Positions 1 to 12,083 of a stretch of DNA of 64,000 nucleotides are shown in pieces (the stretch's first letter is position 1; each line of letters opens with the position of its first letter). The translations under genes were made by a program, and so were the position numbers. The stretch covers positions 186,001 to 250,000 of the forward strand of contig SJRY01000283.1 of NCBI GenBank assembly GCA_011319805.1, written 5' to 3'. This DNA comes from Macrocybe gigantea. Lineage: Eukaryota > Basidiomycota > Agaricomycetes > Agaricales > Callistosporiaceae. Under the pieces are notes generated by a model. That model saw nothing but the letters and a program-made list of their open reading frames with translations. It made no database searches and had not been told where the DNA came from.

Positions 1-273
1 TTAGCGTTCAAGTTTCCTCCGAGAACAGCGCAAAAATTGCAGGGGTTCTTGGAGTATTGCTAGTACCAGGTAAACAGAATAATACATGTATACTCTTTTT
101 CTCCAAATTTTTGGGTCCGGGAAATCTCTGTAACTCCTGGATGCTCCATACATCGCTGTAAGACTGCGGTCTGATATCAAAGACTATTTTGCATGACGGC
201 CAGCAGATGTTATATTCCAGCCTCGCATAGCATTACATGGCGAAAAGGACATCAAATATATCAACAGACAGCA

Positions 274-2703
274 CTACACTACCGAAGAATAATAATGCAC
301 AGATCTCTTTCTTGTCGCTGCTCGACCGTTCACCGGCATATCGTAAGAAGGCGACGTTTTGCCTTTCTTCATCACCGGCTCATCCTCTTTTGAGTTTCCG
401 TCGTGAGATCGCTTAGACGAGGTTGACGGCACAAAGCGAGACCCTAGTTCATCATGATCTATGGGTTTCGGTTCAGGGTGTCGGAGTGGGTCGGGAACGT
501 GGTCAATGATATTCTCCTTGTCAGGCCAGTCAGTTCTTGAAAGAGCCTTCTCCCAAAATTTGCGTAATTGCTGATGATTAGCGAAAGCCAGCGGATCCGG
601 AGGAACTAGAAAATCATCGTCGTTTTCGGCGGTCGCCTCATCGTCGGTCTCGGAATCACCTTCGGAGCCGATACTGGCTAGAAGCTGCTTTTCGTACTCG
701 TGCCACGCGGCGACAGGACGGATAATTGACTTGTACCATGCTTGCAATGGTGGACTCTGCAGGAACGCGAATCTGAACCCGACATAGTCATCAGGGTCTC
801 TGAAGAAACTCGTTTTGTTTAGACCGCCTTTGACTGTTCCATCGTCGAGTTCGATCGCTTCATCGAAAAGCTGACCAACGAGGGACCTTGCGTTAGGGAC
901 AGCTTTGTGTTGCAGGTAGCGAAATGCGTGATAGAGCACGACGTAGATGAACGATTCCATGTCATCTTGAACAACATGTGGCTTGCCAGGATGCTTGAGC
1001 AGCATCGCGGAAATGAACTGCCAGGTACCCTGCGAAAGCAAGGGGTAAGATTCAGATCAGCGAAGAATGAAGTAGAACTCACAGTGCGATAAGGCATGAG
1101 GGGTCTCTCAACGCCAGACTTGGGAATGCGCTTAGCCAAATCCCAGTCATTCAGTATACCGCGTCCATCGAAAGTCATCATGACGTTCTTCCCGCTGACA
1201 TCGCGATGCAGGATTCTGCATTTTACGAAGGCGTCTTCGTGACCTACGCAATGTATGAGAAATCAATTTGTCTTCAAAAACCCTCATGCGCATACCGATG
1301 AAAGCATCATACGTAACTTGCAGCAGTTGTTTCGACGACGTAAGGGACGAGATATGTTTTCCTATGAAGTCTTCAACGAAGCGATGGTGAATGCGTTCGA
1401 TTGCAAAGTATTGACCGCATTTCCACCACGGTCGTTTCAGGCTTGTGGCAGGGTTATAGAAAACCGAGTCTACTTCGACGCCTTGTATTTGGGACAAGGT
1501 GTGATGGCCATCCAGGTCATCACCACAAACCAGTCGAGGAACGTTTCGAACGCCAGCAGCATTAAGTTCGAGGAGGATGTCTGCTTCTTTTTCCGTCATT
1601 ACGGCACGCCACGAATCTTTGAGGAAATAGAGTTTGCCCGTGGCCTTCTCGTATACGGGATATGCTCGCGTTGCCCGTCCGATGAGGGAGTCCGGCCGCG
1701 CCAGCCAGCCCCATGCTATGAATTCTCGGTCAGCCCCCAAGTTATTGTCAGGAACCTTGAAAATATAGGCAGGATACCCAGAGTACTTCCTCCAGTCTGA
1801 CAGGTGCTCCTTGGCGAGTTGCGTCTCTTCTGCGGTCGCCTTTCGTACTGTGGGATCACGGCCCCGCCCGATATCGGAAAGATGAACGAACCGCCAAAGG
1901 AACTCTGCCAGGATTCCGGATTGGTCATGTATGTCGAACCGTGCAGTGACGACAGCACCTGAGCGATCCCAGCGGATGAAGCGAACAAAAGGGTAAAAGA
2001 TAAACACGGTGAAGCCGAAAAGTCGGTGTTGGTGAGCAAACCATTCCGTAGCATATATCGTCAATTGACCTCGCGAGTCTCTACCAGTGACAGTGTCTGA
2101 CTCGAAGCGCAAAGTCCGGCGTTGTTCGGATATCCCGTCACTTCTGCATTCTTTTGCTGTATCATCCTTGGTGCAGCCTCGAGCGACATCGTTGCTATCG
2201 GGTGATTCGTCTTCTCTGGGATCGACGAAGGGATCGTCGTTGGCATCTCCCTTCAATTCGAAGTTGAGTTCGAGTTCGAGTTCGTTGAACTGAGTTGCTC
2301 TTATGGTCGTGTCAACCGACTCACGATACATCGAAAGGTCCGGTTTGTAGTATCTACCCTCCATCGAAACGAGATTTTTGTGCGTGGAGGTGTCGACGAT
2401 TTTGAAACCAGGGATCAAGCCGCTCTGGGTAATTTCCTGAACCTAAAGGCAATATAAGAGGGATGAATCGGGTCAAATAGCTGAATGATAACGCACGAAT
2501 TCAGGATACATAGCCTTCTCTTCTTTGTACGTCATTCCTCCTCGGAATAGATCGTATAGAGGTGGAACGGGTTCCTGAGCTTTCACCAGGTACGCATCCA
2601 AGAAATCCTGGGCTGGCATCGGACCCACGAAGAATTCCTGCATTTCTTTTGCGTCTTTCCCGTGCTTGTTTGTAGTCGAGCTTTGAAATTTGAGGGGCTG
2701 CAT
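274..2703 (-). CDS. FunK1 fungal-type protein kinase, copy A (5'-truncated, readable)
   Basis: Putative Ser/Thr kinase of the FunK1 family (Pkinase_fungal); substrates are unknown. Exons read 2703-2497, 2442-1296, 1243-1083 and 1029-274, in phases 0/1/0, giving about 756 aa. The beta-3 lysine lies in FLKDSWR, the catalytic loop is HRDVSGKN (HRD near 464-466), and the DFG-equivalent is DWD in [10 protein letters not shown] (about 484-486). The GTWQFIS and VVQDDMESF blocks characteristic of the family follow. The C-terminus ends in YYSSVV, like D and E. The start is odd. A deletion of about 245 bp relative to copy E joins the distal promoter palindrome almost directly to codons matching E's DYKQAR. 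The ATG at 2703 is the only nearby start in frame with the conserved KEMQEFFVGPMP block, and there is a further 2-nt loss beside it. The body of the gene is open. Whether it is expressed without its core promoter is uncertain. Closest relative in the window is copy D. Confidence 0.8.
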
Positions 2704-2716
2704 GTCCAAGTTTGGT

Positions 2717-2758
2717 GTCACGAACGCGTGACGATCGCGTTGTCCCAGAATCACGTGG
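2717..2758 (-). promoter_or_regulatory. FunK1 cis-module upstream of copy A (core promoter deleted)
   Basis: The 16-bp near-palindrome GTCACGAACGCGTGAC lies at 2717-2732, with the E-box TCACGTGG 18 bp further out at 2751-2758. Only 13 bp separate the palindrome from the ATG at 2703. The GTGG/ACAATGG box and TATA element that lie between palindrome and ATG in the other copies are missing here. Confidence 0.6.
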
Positions 2759-2988
2759 TGCAACACAGTTCCCAAGTTTAGAGCTGTCGCTCGATCCCTC
2801 GCTCCGCTGTCTCTTATTCTCTCGGATATCAAGTAATTCATTGACGTGTGCATCTTTTCCTGAAGCTCCTGACACTCTTAAAAGTCTTATCTATTAGTTT
2901 TCTAATTACTACCTAGAGTCAGGACCTCTCATGTCCTCTTCCCAGCTTTCATTTTCGTTTCATCTTGAACCATCCAGCGCCCAAAGTT

Positions 2989-5241
2989 CTAGGCATACCC
3001 GCGAGTTGGCGTCCTGCCCTTCTTCAAGTGGTCCTCATCCTCCGTTTGGATGTACATGGTGTCTTTGACTCGGAAACCAAACCGACAGAGTCCTTGACCC
3101 GCATACGTTTCGCGCCGTCGCCGCCGTAACTCAAGTACATGGTCCACGATCTTCTCGTTGTCAGGCCAAGTGGACGAGGAGAGAATTTCTTCCCATTTCT
3201 TGCGGAGCGCGTCGTGTTTTGCAAGCGTCAACTCCTCAAACAGCACAGAGGTTTGCGCCTGAGTGCCTAGTCGACGCTTCGAAGCCGCGTGGCGCAGAAG
3301 TTGTTTCTCGTAGGCATGCCACTGTGCGACAGCACGAACTACAAATTTATACCAGGCTTGCAATGGCTTACTCTCCTTAAAAGCGAACTTGAACCCGGTG
3401 TAGGTCGAAGGATCGTTGAAGAAACTTGATTTGTGCTTGCCACCCGTCACTGTCCCATCATCATGTCGCACGTTTTCATCGAACACCTCCGAAATGAGTG
3501 CGTTGACATCGTCAAGAGCCGTGTGTTGTAGATAGCGAAAAGCATGGTAGAGGACGACGTGAACGAACGATTCCATGTCGTCTTGAACAACGTGTGGTTT
3601 TCCTGGATGCTGCAATAACATGGTGGAAATGAATTGCCAAGTACCCTGAAAGATAGAGGGATTAGTATTTACAGCACTCCGTGTAAAATAGAACTCACTA
3701 TGCGTAAAGGCGCGTGGGCTTTCTGGACGTCCGGGCTCTTGGAGACGTGCTTAGCCAAATCCCAATCGTTCAATATCCCATGTCCGTCTTGGGTCATCAT
3801 AACATTGTTGCTGCTCACGTCGCGATGGAGGATTCGGCATTTTACAAAGGCATCTTCATGAGCTGTGCAACATGTGAGAAAAGAATTGAATTCTAAATAC
3901 GGTGCTCACCAATGAAAGCGTCGTATGTGACCTGTAGAAGTTGCTGTGATGATTTAAATCGATCCAAATGCTTTCCAATGAAATCCTCAACAAAGCGGTG
4001 GTGGACACGTCCAACGGTGCAGGATGGCCCGCACTTCCACCACGGCCGCTTCAAATTCGTAGTGGAGTCATAAAACTCCCAATCCTCTTCCACACCCAAC
4101 ACATGTGACAAGGTATGTTGATCGAGATCGCCACCGCAGACAAGCAGAGGGACATTTCGAACACCAGCAACATTGAGCTCCCGAATGATGTCCGCTTCTG
4201 GCTCTGTCATTGCCGCGCGCCAGGAATCCTTCAAGAAACACGTTTTACCAGTCGCTTTCTCGTATACTGGATATGCCCGCGTCGCTCGTCCTGTGAGTGA
4301 TTCAGGACACGCCACCGAACCCCATCCCATAAACTCCCGTCGCTCCTGGCCATCGGGAACACTGAAGACATACACATGACGATCGGCATCATTTCTCCAC
4401 CGCGATAGATGCTTCTTGGCCAGTTGTGCCTCTTCCACTGTTGCCTTGCGCACCGTGGGATCGTGGCCACGACCAGCGTCTGATGTGTGAACGAAGCGCC
4501 AGAGGAATTCTGCGAGATGATGCTGGTCGATGCGAAGATCGAACCGTTCAGTGACAACGCTGCCTGAGCGATCCCAAAGGATGAAACGGGCGAAAGGATA
4601 GAAGATGAAGATAGTGAAGCCGAAAAGACGGTGTTGGCATGCGAACCATTCGGTGGCGTATAAGAGCAATTGGCCTCGCACACTCTGGCCGATACTAGTT
4701 TGTGACTCAAAACACAAGCCTTTGCGTTCCTCAGATATTCTTTTCTCGCGATCTCCATGCTGGGCTCTACCACCCCTGCGGGATTGCACAATGATTTGTT
4801 GGTCAGGAGGATCTATAAAAGGATCATTGGCATCGCATTTGAACTCGAAGTTGAGCTCCAATTCGTCAAATTGTGTCCGTCTCCCGTCTGTTTTAATCGA
4901 TTGGGGATACATTGATAAATAGGACGGGATGCTCTTGTGATTAGAGGCATTGACGATCTTGAATCCAGGAATCAGGCCGCTCTGCGTCACCTCCTCGATC
5001 TGATGGGTGACACGTCAAGTGAGTAACAGAACAGAATAGCTAGCCTACGACGCACGAATTCAGAATACACGGCCTCCTCTTCCTTATCCTTCATGTCACC
5101 TTGGAATAAACGATACAAGGGTGGTGTCGGGTGCTGAGTTTTCGTGAGATATTGGTCCAAGAAGTCCTGGACAGGCATCGGTCCAAAGAAGAGGCCTTGC
5201 ATTTCTTCTACAGCTTCGACTCGTGCAGCGCGGTGTACCAT
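2989..5241 (-). CDS. FunK1 fungal-type protein kinase, copy B (degraded ends)
   Basis: Exons read 5241-5056, 4999-3910, 3862-3699 and 3645-2989, giving about 698 aa. Lysine in FLKDSWR, catalytic loop HRDVSSNN (HRD about 438-440), DWD about 458-460, and the GTWQF and VVQDDMESF blocks are all present, so the kinase core is open. Copy E is its near-identical partner. Both ends differ from E. The ATG at the position of E's start (about 5379) is followed after four codons by a stop, and the later YIGS frame shifts before EEMQG, so only the ATG at 5241 is usable. Near the C-terminus (about 3130), a net 2-nt loss relative to E moves translation out of the frame that matches E's KDSV..SKRR tail, replacing the conserved SSVL ending. 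It may be an active kinase with altered ends, or an early pseudogene. Confidence 0.75.
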
Positions 5242-5411
5242 CTTGGGGATTTGACAATCGTGCTTGAATAATAGCCAAGTTCCTTTTTGTCGGCGTGCCC
5301 TGTGAGCCGATGTACGGTTCCCTTGGATTTCAAGGCGCTGAATGGAAGCTAGACCTAGGGATCACTTGTCATAATGAGATAACTTACGTGCTCGTTAGCG
5401 AGATGTCCAAT
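5242..5411. other. Decayed 5' coding region of FunK1 copy B
   Basis: Read on the minus strand, this stretch aligns with the first about 45 codons of copy E (YIGS..TP pattern near 5325). It carries a stop four codons after its ATG and a frame change before the conserved EEMQG block, so it no longer encodes the N-terminus. Confidence 0.55.
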
Positions 5412-5549
5412 ATTTATACCCACCGTCAGAGACACTGCGAGCCGTTAGGTGAAGAAATGGGAGCGAGATTAATGTGGTTCGAAGAGAACAATGGTTATTC
5501 TGTGCCTGCAAGTCTAAATATGGCGTCGGGCAGTTTGGGAACGCGTGAC
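5412..5549 (-). promoter_or_regulatory. FunK1 cis-module upstream of copy B (degenerate)
   Basis: In gene orientation, proximal to distal: TATA-like TATAAATA (5412-5419), the GTGGTT..GAGAACAATGG box (about 5474-5494), and one half of the palindrome, ACGCGTGAC (5541-5549). The other half is mutated, and the distal E-box seen in four other copies is not found. Confidence 0.5.
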
Positions 5550-5854
5550 AACCAACATAGCCACAGCCAAAACATGTCGGACGTATCTTTGCTTCATTCA
5601 CATGTTTCTGTCTAGGCCAGACTAGTTTCAGCATTCATCTGGCCACCATGTTAACGCAGCACTCAGCTCCAAGCATAGAAGAGTGACAAGGTGCATTGTT
5701 TACATACTTCAGCCTTTAACCTGTAAGATTTTCGGTCCTACTTATGATCCTCAACTGCGCCTTCTGACGACTGAAAACTCGAGCTAAGGCGAGCACCGAT
5801 GGAAGGAACAAGTTTTTATCGCAGGCGGAACTGTGTAACAAAAGGAGATACGTC

Positions 5855-6012
5855 TCACGTGATTGCATACCAACACGGTTGTCACGCGTTCGTGACTTGT
5901 CCACATGCCAAACGTGGAAATGTAGGTTCGTGGTTCCATTGTCCTCGGTTGGCCACATCGAACTTGTCTTCATTCTATCAACCATCGACTGCGAAGCGTT
6001 TGAAATATTTAA
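5855..6012 (+). promoter_or_regulatory. FunK1 cis-module upstream of copy C
   Basis: E-box TCACGTGA at 5855-5862, then 18 bp, then the palindrome GTCACGCGTTCGTGAC at 5881-5896 (same orientation relative to the gene as in the other copies). The reverse form of the GTGG..ACAATGG box follows at about 5936-5962, and a TATTTAA element at 6006-6012, about 40 bp before the ATG at 6051. The module is intact although the gene is dead. Confidence 0.6.
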
Positions 6013-6050
6013 GTCGATATTCCTAAAGCTGGTGCGTAAATTGGTCCATC

Positions 6051-8599
6051 ATGCCTACTGGTGGTGAATCTCACCCTCGCACTCTCAGCTCAAAAGACTA
6101 CATTGGATCACTCAGCACACCGTTCAAAAAAACTGATAACTCCTCTCAGCGGCATCGAGTTACTCAAACGACTGGTTTTCGAGACGCTCGTTCTAGAAAA
6201 GCCGTGGAAATGCGTGGCTATTTCATTGGACCAATGCCAGTTCAAGACTTTCTAGACAAATACCTCACAAAGGCTCAGGAACCGACGCCGGCCTTGCGCG
6301 GCTCTTTGAGGGTGGCATAGAGTCCAAGCAGGAAAAGGAGATGTACCCTGCCTTTGTACGTAGCCGTGCGCCAATTTTATTCCATAGCGCACCTTACGCG
6401 ACTTCTTGTAGATTCAGAAAATTACAGAAAGCGGCCTCATTCCTGGTTTCAAGATTGTTGACACATCAAGTCATGCAGACCTCTATTCCAAGAAAGGGAA
6501 AAAATTCAGACCAGACCCATCTATGTATCGCGAGTCAGTTAACACGGAGGAGAGACCTACGCAATTCGATGAGCTCGAACTCAACTTTGAGTTCAAACGC
6601 GGATCCCCGGCTGCGATCCTTTCGCAGATCCCAAAGACGAGGAGAGGAAAGCAGAGCGAAATTCTACCGAGAGTACTACTACCCAGGGCTGCTACATGAA
6701 CGGCGTGGCGAGGGACAAAGAAGGGATCGGATCACCGAGAGACGGAAAGGTTTGCATTTCGAAACGTCGACAGCTGGTGGAAAGGACACTCGCGGCCAAT
6801 TGACGACATATGCCACCGAATGGTTTGGACGTCAGCACCGGCTCTTTGGCTTCACTGTCTTTATCCTTCACCCCTACGTTCGCTTCATCCTCTGGGATCG
6901 CTCAGCCAGTGTCGTTACAGAACGTTTCAATGTCGACACTCATCATCAATATCTTGCAGAATTTCTCTGGCGGTTCATTCACCTATCAGACCTTGGCCGC
7001 GGTCGTGATCCCACAGTACGGAAGGCGACAGAGGAGGAGGCTCAACTGGCCAAGCAGCACCTCTCGGAATGGAAATCTGAACGTCCACCATACGTCTTCA
7101 GAGTCCCTGATGGCGATCAAGAGCGAGAGTTCATTGGTTGGGGTCCTCTAGCTGATCCGGATTCGCTCATAGGGCGAGCGACGAGAGCATACCCTGTGTA
7201 TGAGAAGGCGGCCGGCAAAACCTATTTCCTGAAAGACTCGTGGCGCTCAGTGACGACAGAGAAGGAGGCAGAAATCCTACAAGAACTCAACGTTTCTGGT
7301 GTTCGCAACGTTCCTCGACTTGTCTGTGGTGGCGATCTTCCTGGTCACCAGACCCTTTCACACGTTGTTGGTGTGGAAGAGGATTCAGAGTTCTACGACT
7401 CCACCACAGGCTCGAAACGACCTTGGTGGAAGTGTGGTAGATACTTCGTAATCGGACGAGTTCATCACCGCTTTGTCGAAGATTTCATTGGACAGCATCT
7501 GGATCGTTTTCAATCATCAAGACAACTCTTACAGGCTACATATGATGCATTTATTGGTAAGGTTCAATATGTGAACATATGCCCAATTCTCATGCCTTTC
7601 ATTAAGCTCATGAAGACGCCTTTGTAAAATGTTGAATCCTCCATCGCGACGTGAGCGCAAAGAACGTCATGATGACACGGGATGGCCGTGGAATATTAAA
7701 TGACTGGGATCTAGCCAAACGCGTTCCTGAGTTCCCAAGCCCCGAAAAAGCGCGTATGCCTCACAGAACGGTGTGTTTTCACCATTCATTAGCCTATCAA
7801 CATGTTAATTGCGGAATCCCCAGGGTACTTGGCAGTTCATTTCTGCAAAGCTACTCCAGAACCCCGGAAAGCGGCATCTTGTGCAAGACGACATGGAGTC
7901 TTTTGTCTGGGTCGTATTGTACCATGCATTTCGGTACCTGCATACGGCCACTGACATGGCCGAGACTCTGATGGCAGACCTCTTTGACGAGAGCCTGAAC
8001 CGCAAGGGATTGTCTGAAGGAGGCAGAAACAAAGAGTTTTTCTTTAAAAACTCAGTGCCCTATGTCGGGACAAATTTCTGCTTCCAAGAAAGCCGGCCAT
8101 TGCAACTCTGGTATCAATCGGTTTCCTTTGCGGTTCGACAGTGGCACGATTATGAATCCCGAATCTTGAACGAGATCAACCCCCTCAAGTCCAGCTGCTG
8201 GATGAAGACGACCCTGCATTCACGGAGCCAGAGCCAGCTCCCGTCCCATTCGGAAGACTTGTGTTCGCGGACCACACGAAGCTATGCCAGAAATGGGAGA
8301 ACATTCTTGCCAGATCGGACTGGCCGGACAAAGAGCAAACCGTCGATCACACACCCGAAGGAACGACATCATCTGAACCGGAACCAAAACATGCAAATCA
8401 CGAAGAGCTAGGCTCTCGGTACATACCCGGAAAATCGAGTGCAAGCAAACGGACACTTGAAGATGACCTGCAGGAGAATGGGTGGACAGCGAAGAAAAGC
8501 AGGACATCTTCCTCTCTTTGCATCCCAGAGAACAGGCAAACGCTGGGGCAAACAACAAAACAAAGCAGAGCATCATCGTCTAATCACCGCCGGCCATAG
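6051..8599 (+). pseudogene. FunK1 fungal-type protein kinase, copy C (pseudogene)
   Basis: It keeps the four-exon plan: exon 1 from ATG 6051 to 6358, then 6412-7556, 7607-7770 and 7824-8599. At least five lesions break it. There is a frame change at about 6300 before LFEGG, two in exon 2 (about 6605, where two extra C are present against copy F, and about 6650-6740), and one in exon 4 at about 8190 beside a C run. A TGA at 7633-7635 replaces the arginine codon just before the HRDVS catalytic loop. Outside these lesions the blocks ([44 protein letters not shown]) are well preserved, so decay is recent. The N-terminus (YIGSLSTPFKK) and the tail match copy F. It is the only copy on the plus strand, head-to-head with B. 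Confidence 0.85.
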
Positions 8600-8673
8600 G
8601 AGTACCCATTTACAGTGTATCGATATATTTCCTGCCGCAATGTGAACAGTCAACGAGCATAGCTTCAGCGATC

Positions 8674-9029
8674 TCGAATACACTGGTCAATAGATTGACG
8701 GTATACAGGTACCCGCCGCATGTATGTATATACATTAATCACCAAATCATGACTTTAAACGAGAACAAACTCTCGAGTTCAGATGTTGGAATACGACCCC
8801 GCTGTATGTGCTTCACTTTTGTCTAGGCAAGGTACAACGCATGGGCCCATCGAATACACTGGTCAATAGATTGACGGTATACAGGTACCGCCGCATGTAT
8901 GTATATACATTAATCACCAAATCATGACTTTAAACGAGAACAAACTCTCGAGTTCAGATGTTGGAATACGACCCCGCTGTATGTGCTTCACTTTTGTCTA
9001 GGCAAGGTACAACGCATGGGCCCATCGAA
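8674..9029. repeat. Tandem duplication, unit about 176 bp, two copies
   Basis: The unit starting TCGAATACACTGGTC at 8674 recurs at 8850. Copy 1 (8674-8849) and copy 2 (8850-9024) are identical except for one C in GGTACCCGCC versus GGTACCGCC. A 5-bp start of a third copy (TCGAA) follows at 9025-9029. No ORF of note. The repeat sits in the 583-bp gap between the 3' ends of FunK1 C and D. Confidence 0.95.
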
Positions 9030-9182
9030 GTCGGTGATCTATCCGGAGTCTACCACATAACGTGGTGGTTCACAGCGCGTCGCTATCAACGCAATCTGTA
9101 GGATTTTGCGATAGCACAGCAATCGATGCCAACGATACATTTGTTGCTTTGTACTGTCTAAAATATATGCGCAGCCAGAATG

Positions 9183-11629
9183 TTACAATACACGTGAATG
9201 ATGAGTATATGAAGCCTTGTTTCTCCGTGTCGACCGACCTCTCTGTGACATCAGAGGCGGCTCAGAAGGTGAGGACTTGCCTTTCTTCGTGGGCCGCCCA
9301 GTTCCCTCCAGAATTCCCTCGTACGACCGCTTGGATGAAGCCGATCCAGCCGGCAAAGACTGAGCTTGCAGTTTGTTAGGATCCACAAGTTTTGATTTCG
9401 ACTCGGTTGGCGTCAGTTCGTCCGGAGTGTGATCAATGATTCTTTCCTTTGAGGGCCAGTCGGATCTGGAAAGCAGCTTCTCCCATTTTTCGCGCAGTCT
9501 TTTGTGATCTGCGAAAACAAGATCCTCCAGCGGCACTCCATGCTGACTGTCTTTGCCATCAATAGTGTTCTCGTCATCGTTGTCGGCTGAGGAGTCGTCT
9601 TCATCTTCGAAAAATTGCATTTCATATTGCTGCCACTGTTTGACTGCAGGAACAGCATATCTGTACCATGCCTGCAACGGTGGACTCTCCAAGAAGGCGA
9701 ACTTGGAACCGACATAGAGTAGAGGTTGGTTGAAGAAACTGAACTTGTGTGTGCCTCCTTCGGTCGTTCCGTCACCGAATTCAAATCTTGAATCGAACAG
9801 CTCGTCCATAATCTTCTGTGCACGGCCTACCGCTGTATGTTGCAGATAACGAAATGTATGGTAGAGCACAATATAGACAAATGATTCTATGTCATCTTGA
9901 ACGACGTGGGGCTTTGACGGATACCTTAGCAACATTGCCGAAATGAACTGCCAAGTGCCCTGCCAGATGGTGCATTGATTGTTGAATATGCAAGAGCGGA
10001 GGCATAGGGCTTACCGTGCGGAAAGGAGTATGGGGTCTTTGAATGCTCGGGGATGCAGAAACACGTTTGGCCAAATCCCAGTCGTTCAATATACCGCGTC
10101 CATCCAGAGTCATCATAACATTCTTCGCGCTCACGTCACGATGTAGGATTCCGCATTTTGCAAAAGCATCTTCATGACCTAGGCAACAATCAACAAGAAA
10201 ACTCAGACCCAGAACTCACAGCACCTACCAATGAATGCATCGTACACGACCTGTAGCAGTTGCTTCGATGACGTGAAGCAAACCAGGTGTTTACCGATAA
10301 AGTCTTCGACAAAGCGGTGGTGAACACGTTCAATTATGAACGAACGTCCACATTTCCACCAGGGTCGTTTCAGGTCTGTGGTAGGGTCATAGAACTCTGA
10401 ATCTTCCTCGACACCTTGGATATGTGAAAGGGTATGGTGACCATCGATGTCGCCACCGCAGACAAGCCGAGGAACGTTGCGAACTGCAGCGGCATTGAGC
10501 TCCTGCAGGATTTCTGCCTCTTTTTCCAGTGTGACTGCGCGCCATGAATCTTTGAGGAAATATCTCTTGCCGGAGGCCCTCTCATAGACAGGATATGCTC
10601 TTGTCGCCCGTCCAATGAGGGTGTCAGGACGCGCCAGCCAACCCCAACCAATGAACTCGCGGTCGGCCCTAGGCTTGCTGTCGGGAACTTTGAAGACACA
10701 TGCTGGATAGTCGGATCCTCTATTCCATTGCGACAGGTGCTCCTTGGCGAGTCGTGTCTCTTCTGCTGTTGCTTTTCGGACTGTGGGGTCCCGGCCACGG
10801 CCTATGTCTGATAGATGAACGAACCGCCAGAGGAATTCAGCCAGGATTCCCGGTTGAACACGTATGTCAAAACGTTTCGTGACCACAGCAGCTGAACGAT
10901 CCCAACGGATGATGCGAGCGAAGGGGTAGAAGATGAACATGGTGAATCCGAACAATCGATGTTGGTGAGTGAACCATTCCGTGGCGTACGTGACTAATTG
11001 ACCTCGCGCGTCCTTTCCAGCAATTGTCTGTGATTCAAACTGGAAATCCTTGGTTTGTGCAAATATCTGATTCTTCTGATGGGGTTCCTGCACCTTGCCT
11101 TCTATGCTGTCCCCAATACTATCCTCGTCTCCAGGATCTTGGAAGGCGTCATCACCCGCCTTTCTCCTGAACTTGAAAATGAGTTCAAGCTCATCAAATT
11201 GTGAGGGCTTCTCCTTTGTATTGACCGATGTGCGATACATCGAAGGATCAGGTTCATAGCAGTGGCCCTTCATAGAAAGAAGATCTGGGTGATTAGGAGT
11301 GTCGACAATCTTGAATTGCGGAATGAGACCACTCTGAGTGATTTTCTCAACCTATAAGGAATGAGCAGGAGTAAGAAATAAAATGGCCAAGCGACACTTA
11401 CGAATTCAGTATACATGTGCTTCTCTTCTCTATCCTTCATGCCACCGTGAAATAGATCATGTAGTAGAGGAGTTGGCTCTTTGGCTTTCATGAGGTATGC
11501 GTCCAAGAATTCCTGGACGGGCATTGGTCCCACGAAACAGCCTTGCATTTCTTTTGCTTTTTGGATCTTGCCTGTCTCAAATTGGCCTTCTGTGACACCT
11601 GGTGTTCCTGAGCGTAGCTGTCGTTTCAT
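9183..11629 (-). CDS. FunK1 fungal-type protein kinase, copy D (intact core)
   Basis: Exons read 11629-11402, 11351-10229, 10178-10015 and 9959-9183, giving about 763 aa without internal stops. Kinase landmarks: lysine in FLKDSWR (about 343), HRDVSAKN (HRD 463-465, Asn 470), DWD (483-485), GTWQF (506-510). The acidic, Lys-rich C-terminal tail ends in HHSRVL. The codon matching E's start is GTG here (about 11722), and the ancestral YIGSLSTP frame then meets a TGA. The first ATG in frame with KEMQGCFVGPMP is at 11629, so that start was chosen. The N-terminal about 45 residues seen in copies E, F and C are therefore absent or replaced. Closest to copy A. Confidence 0.82.
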
Positions 11630-11811
11630 TCGATCGGCGTACTGAGGGAGCCAATGTACCGTTCTGCTTGTCGAAGAAAGTGGAGGTATGAAGGTGAGGC
11701 TCACTTGCAGCGATAGGCACGATAAAATGACTTATAGACTCGCTAAAAAGAAATATGCTTTATGAAATTGTTAATCTGGGCCACTTTTCTGTACAAAATC
11801 GATGTGGTTGG

Positions 11812-11864
11812 AGAGGAAAACAATGGTTGTTCAAATCTAGTGGACGAAGTCACGAACACGTGAC
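11812..11864 (-). promoter_or_regulatory. FunK1 cis-module upstream of copy D
   Basis: GAGGAAAACAATGGTTGTTC box at 11812-11831, preceded by GATGTGGTTG and CTGGGCCAC (about 11775-11810). The palindrome variant GTCACGAACACGTGAC is at 11849-11864. Its A-for-G change creates a CACGTG E-box inside the palindrome itself, and no separate distal E-box is seen. The rest of the 11630-12083 gap shows no gene. Confidence 0.55.
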
Positions 11865-12083
11865 GACGTCCTTCAGTCGCATGGACAACGATGCTTGTTC
11901 ACTAGACAATGCTAGGCAGCATGGCGAGGGACTTCAACGATGCGGAACCATGAGGTAACTCGTTCTTAGAATTTCTCAGCTAAATTCATAGTAGTGAGGC
12001 TGGGAGTCCTTCAGAACGTGGGTATCATAACTAACACTGAATAGTGAAATTCCTATAACTTGAAAGTATGTAATCAGATCTCG

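Noticed and set aside
1255..1800. Large antisense ORFs within the FunK1 exons (for example 181 codons)
   Set aside because: Shadow frames opposite conserved kinase exons; no independent motif.
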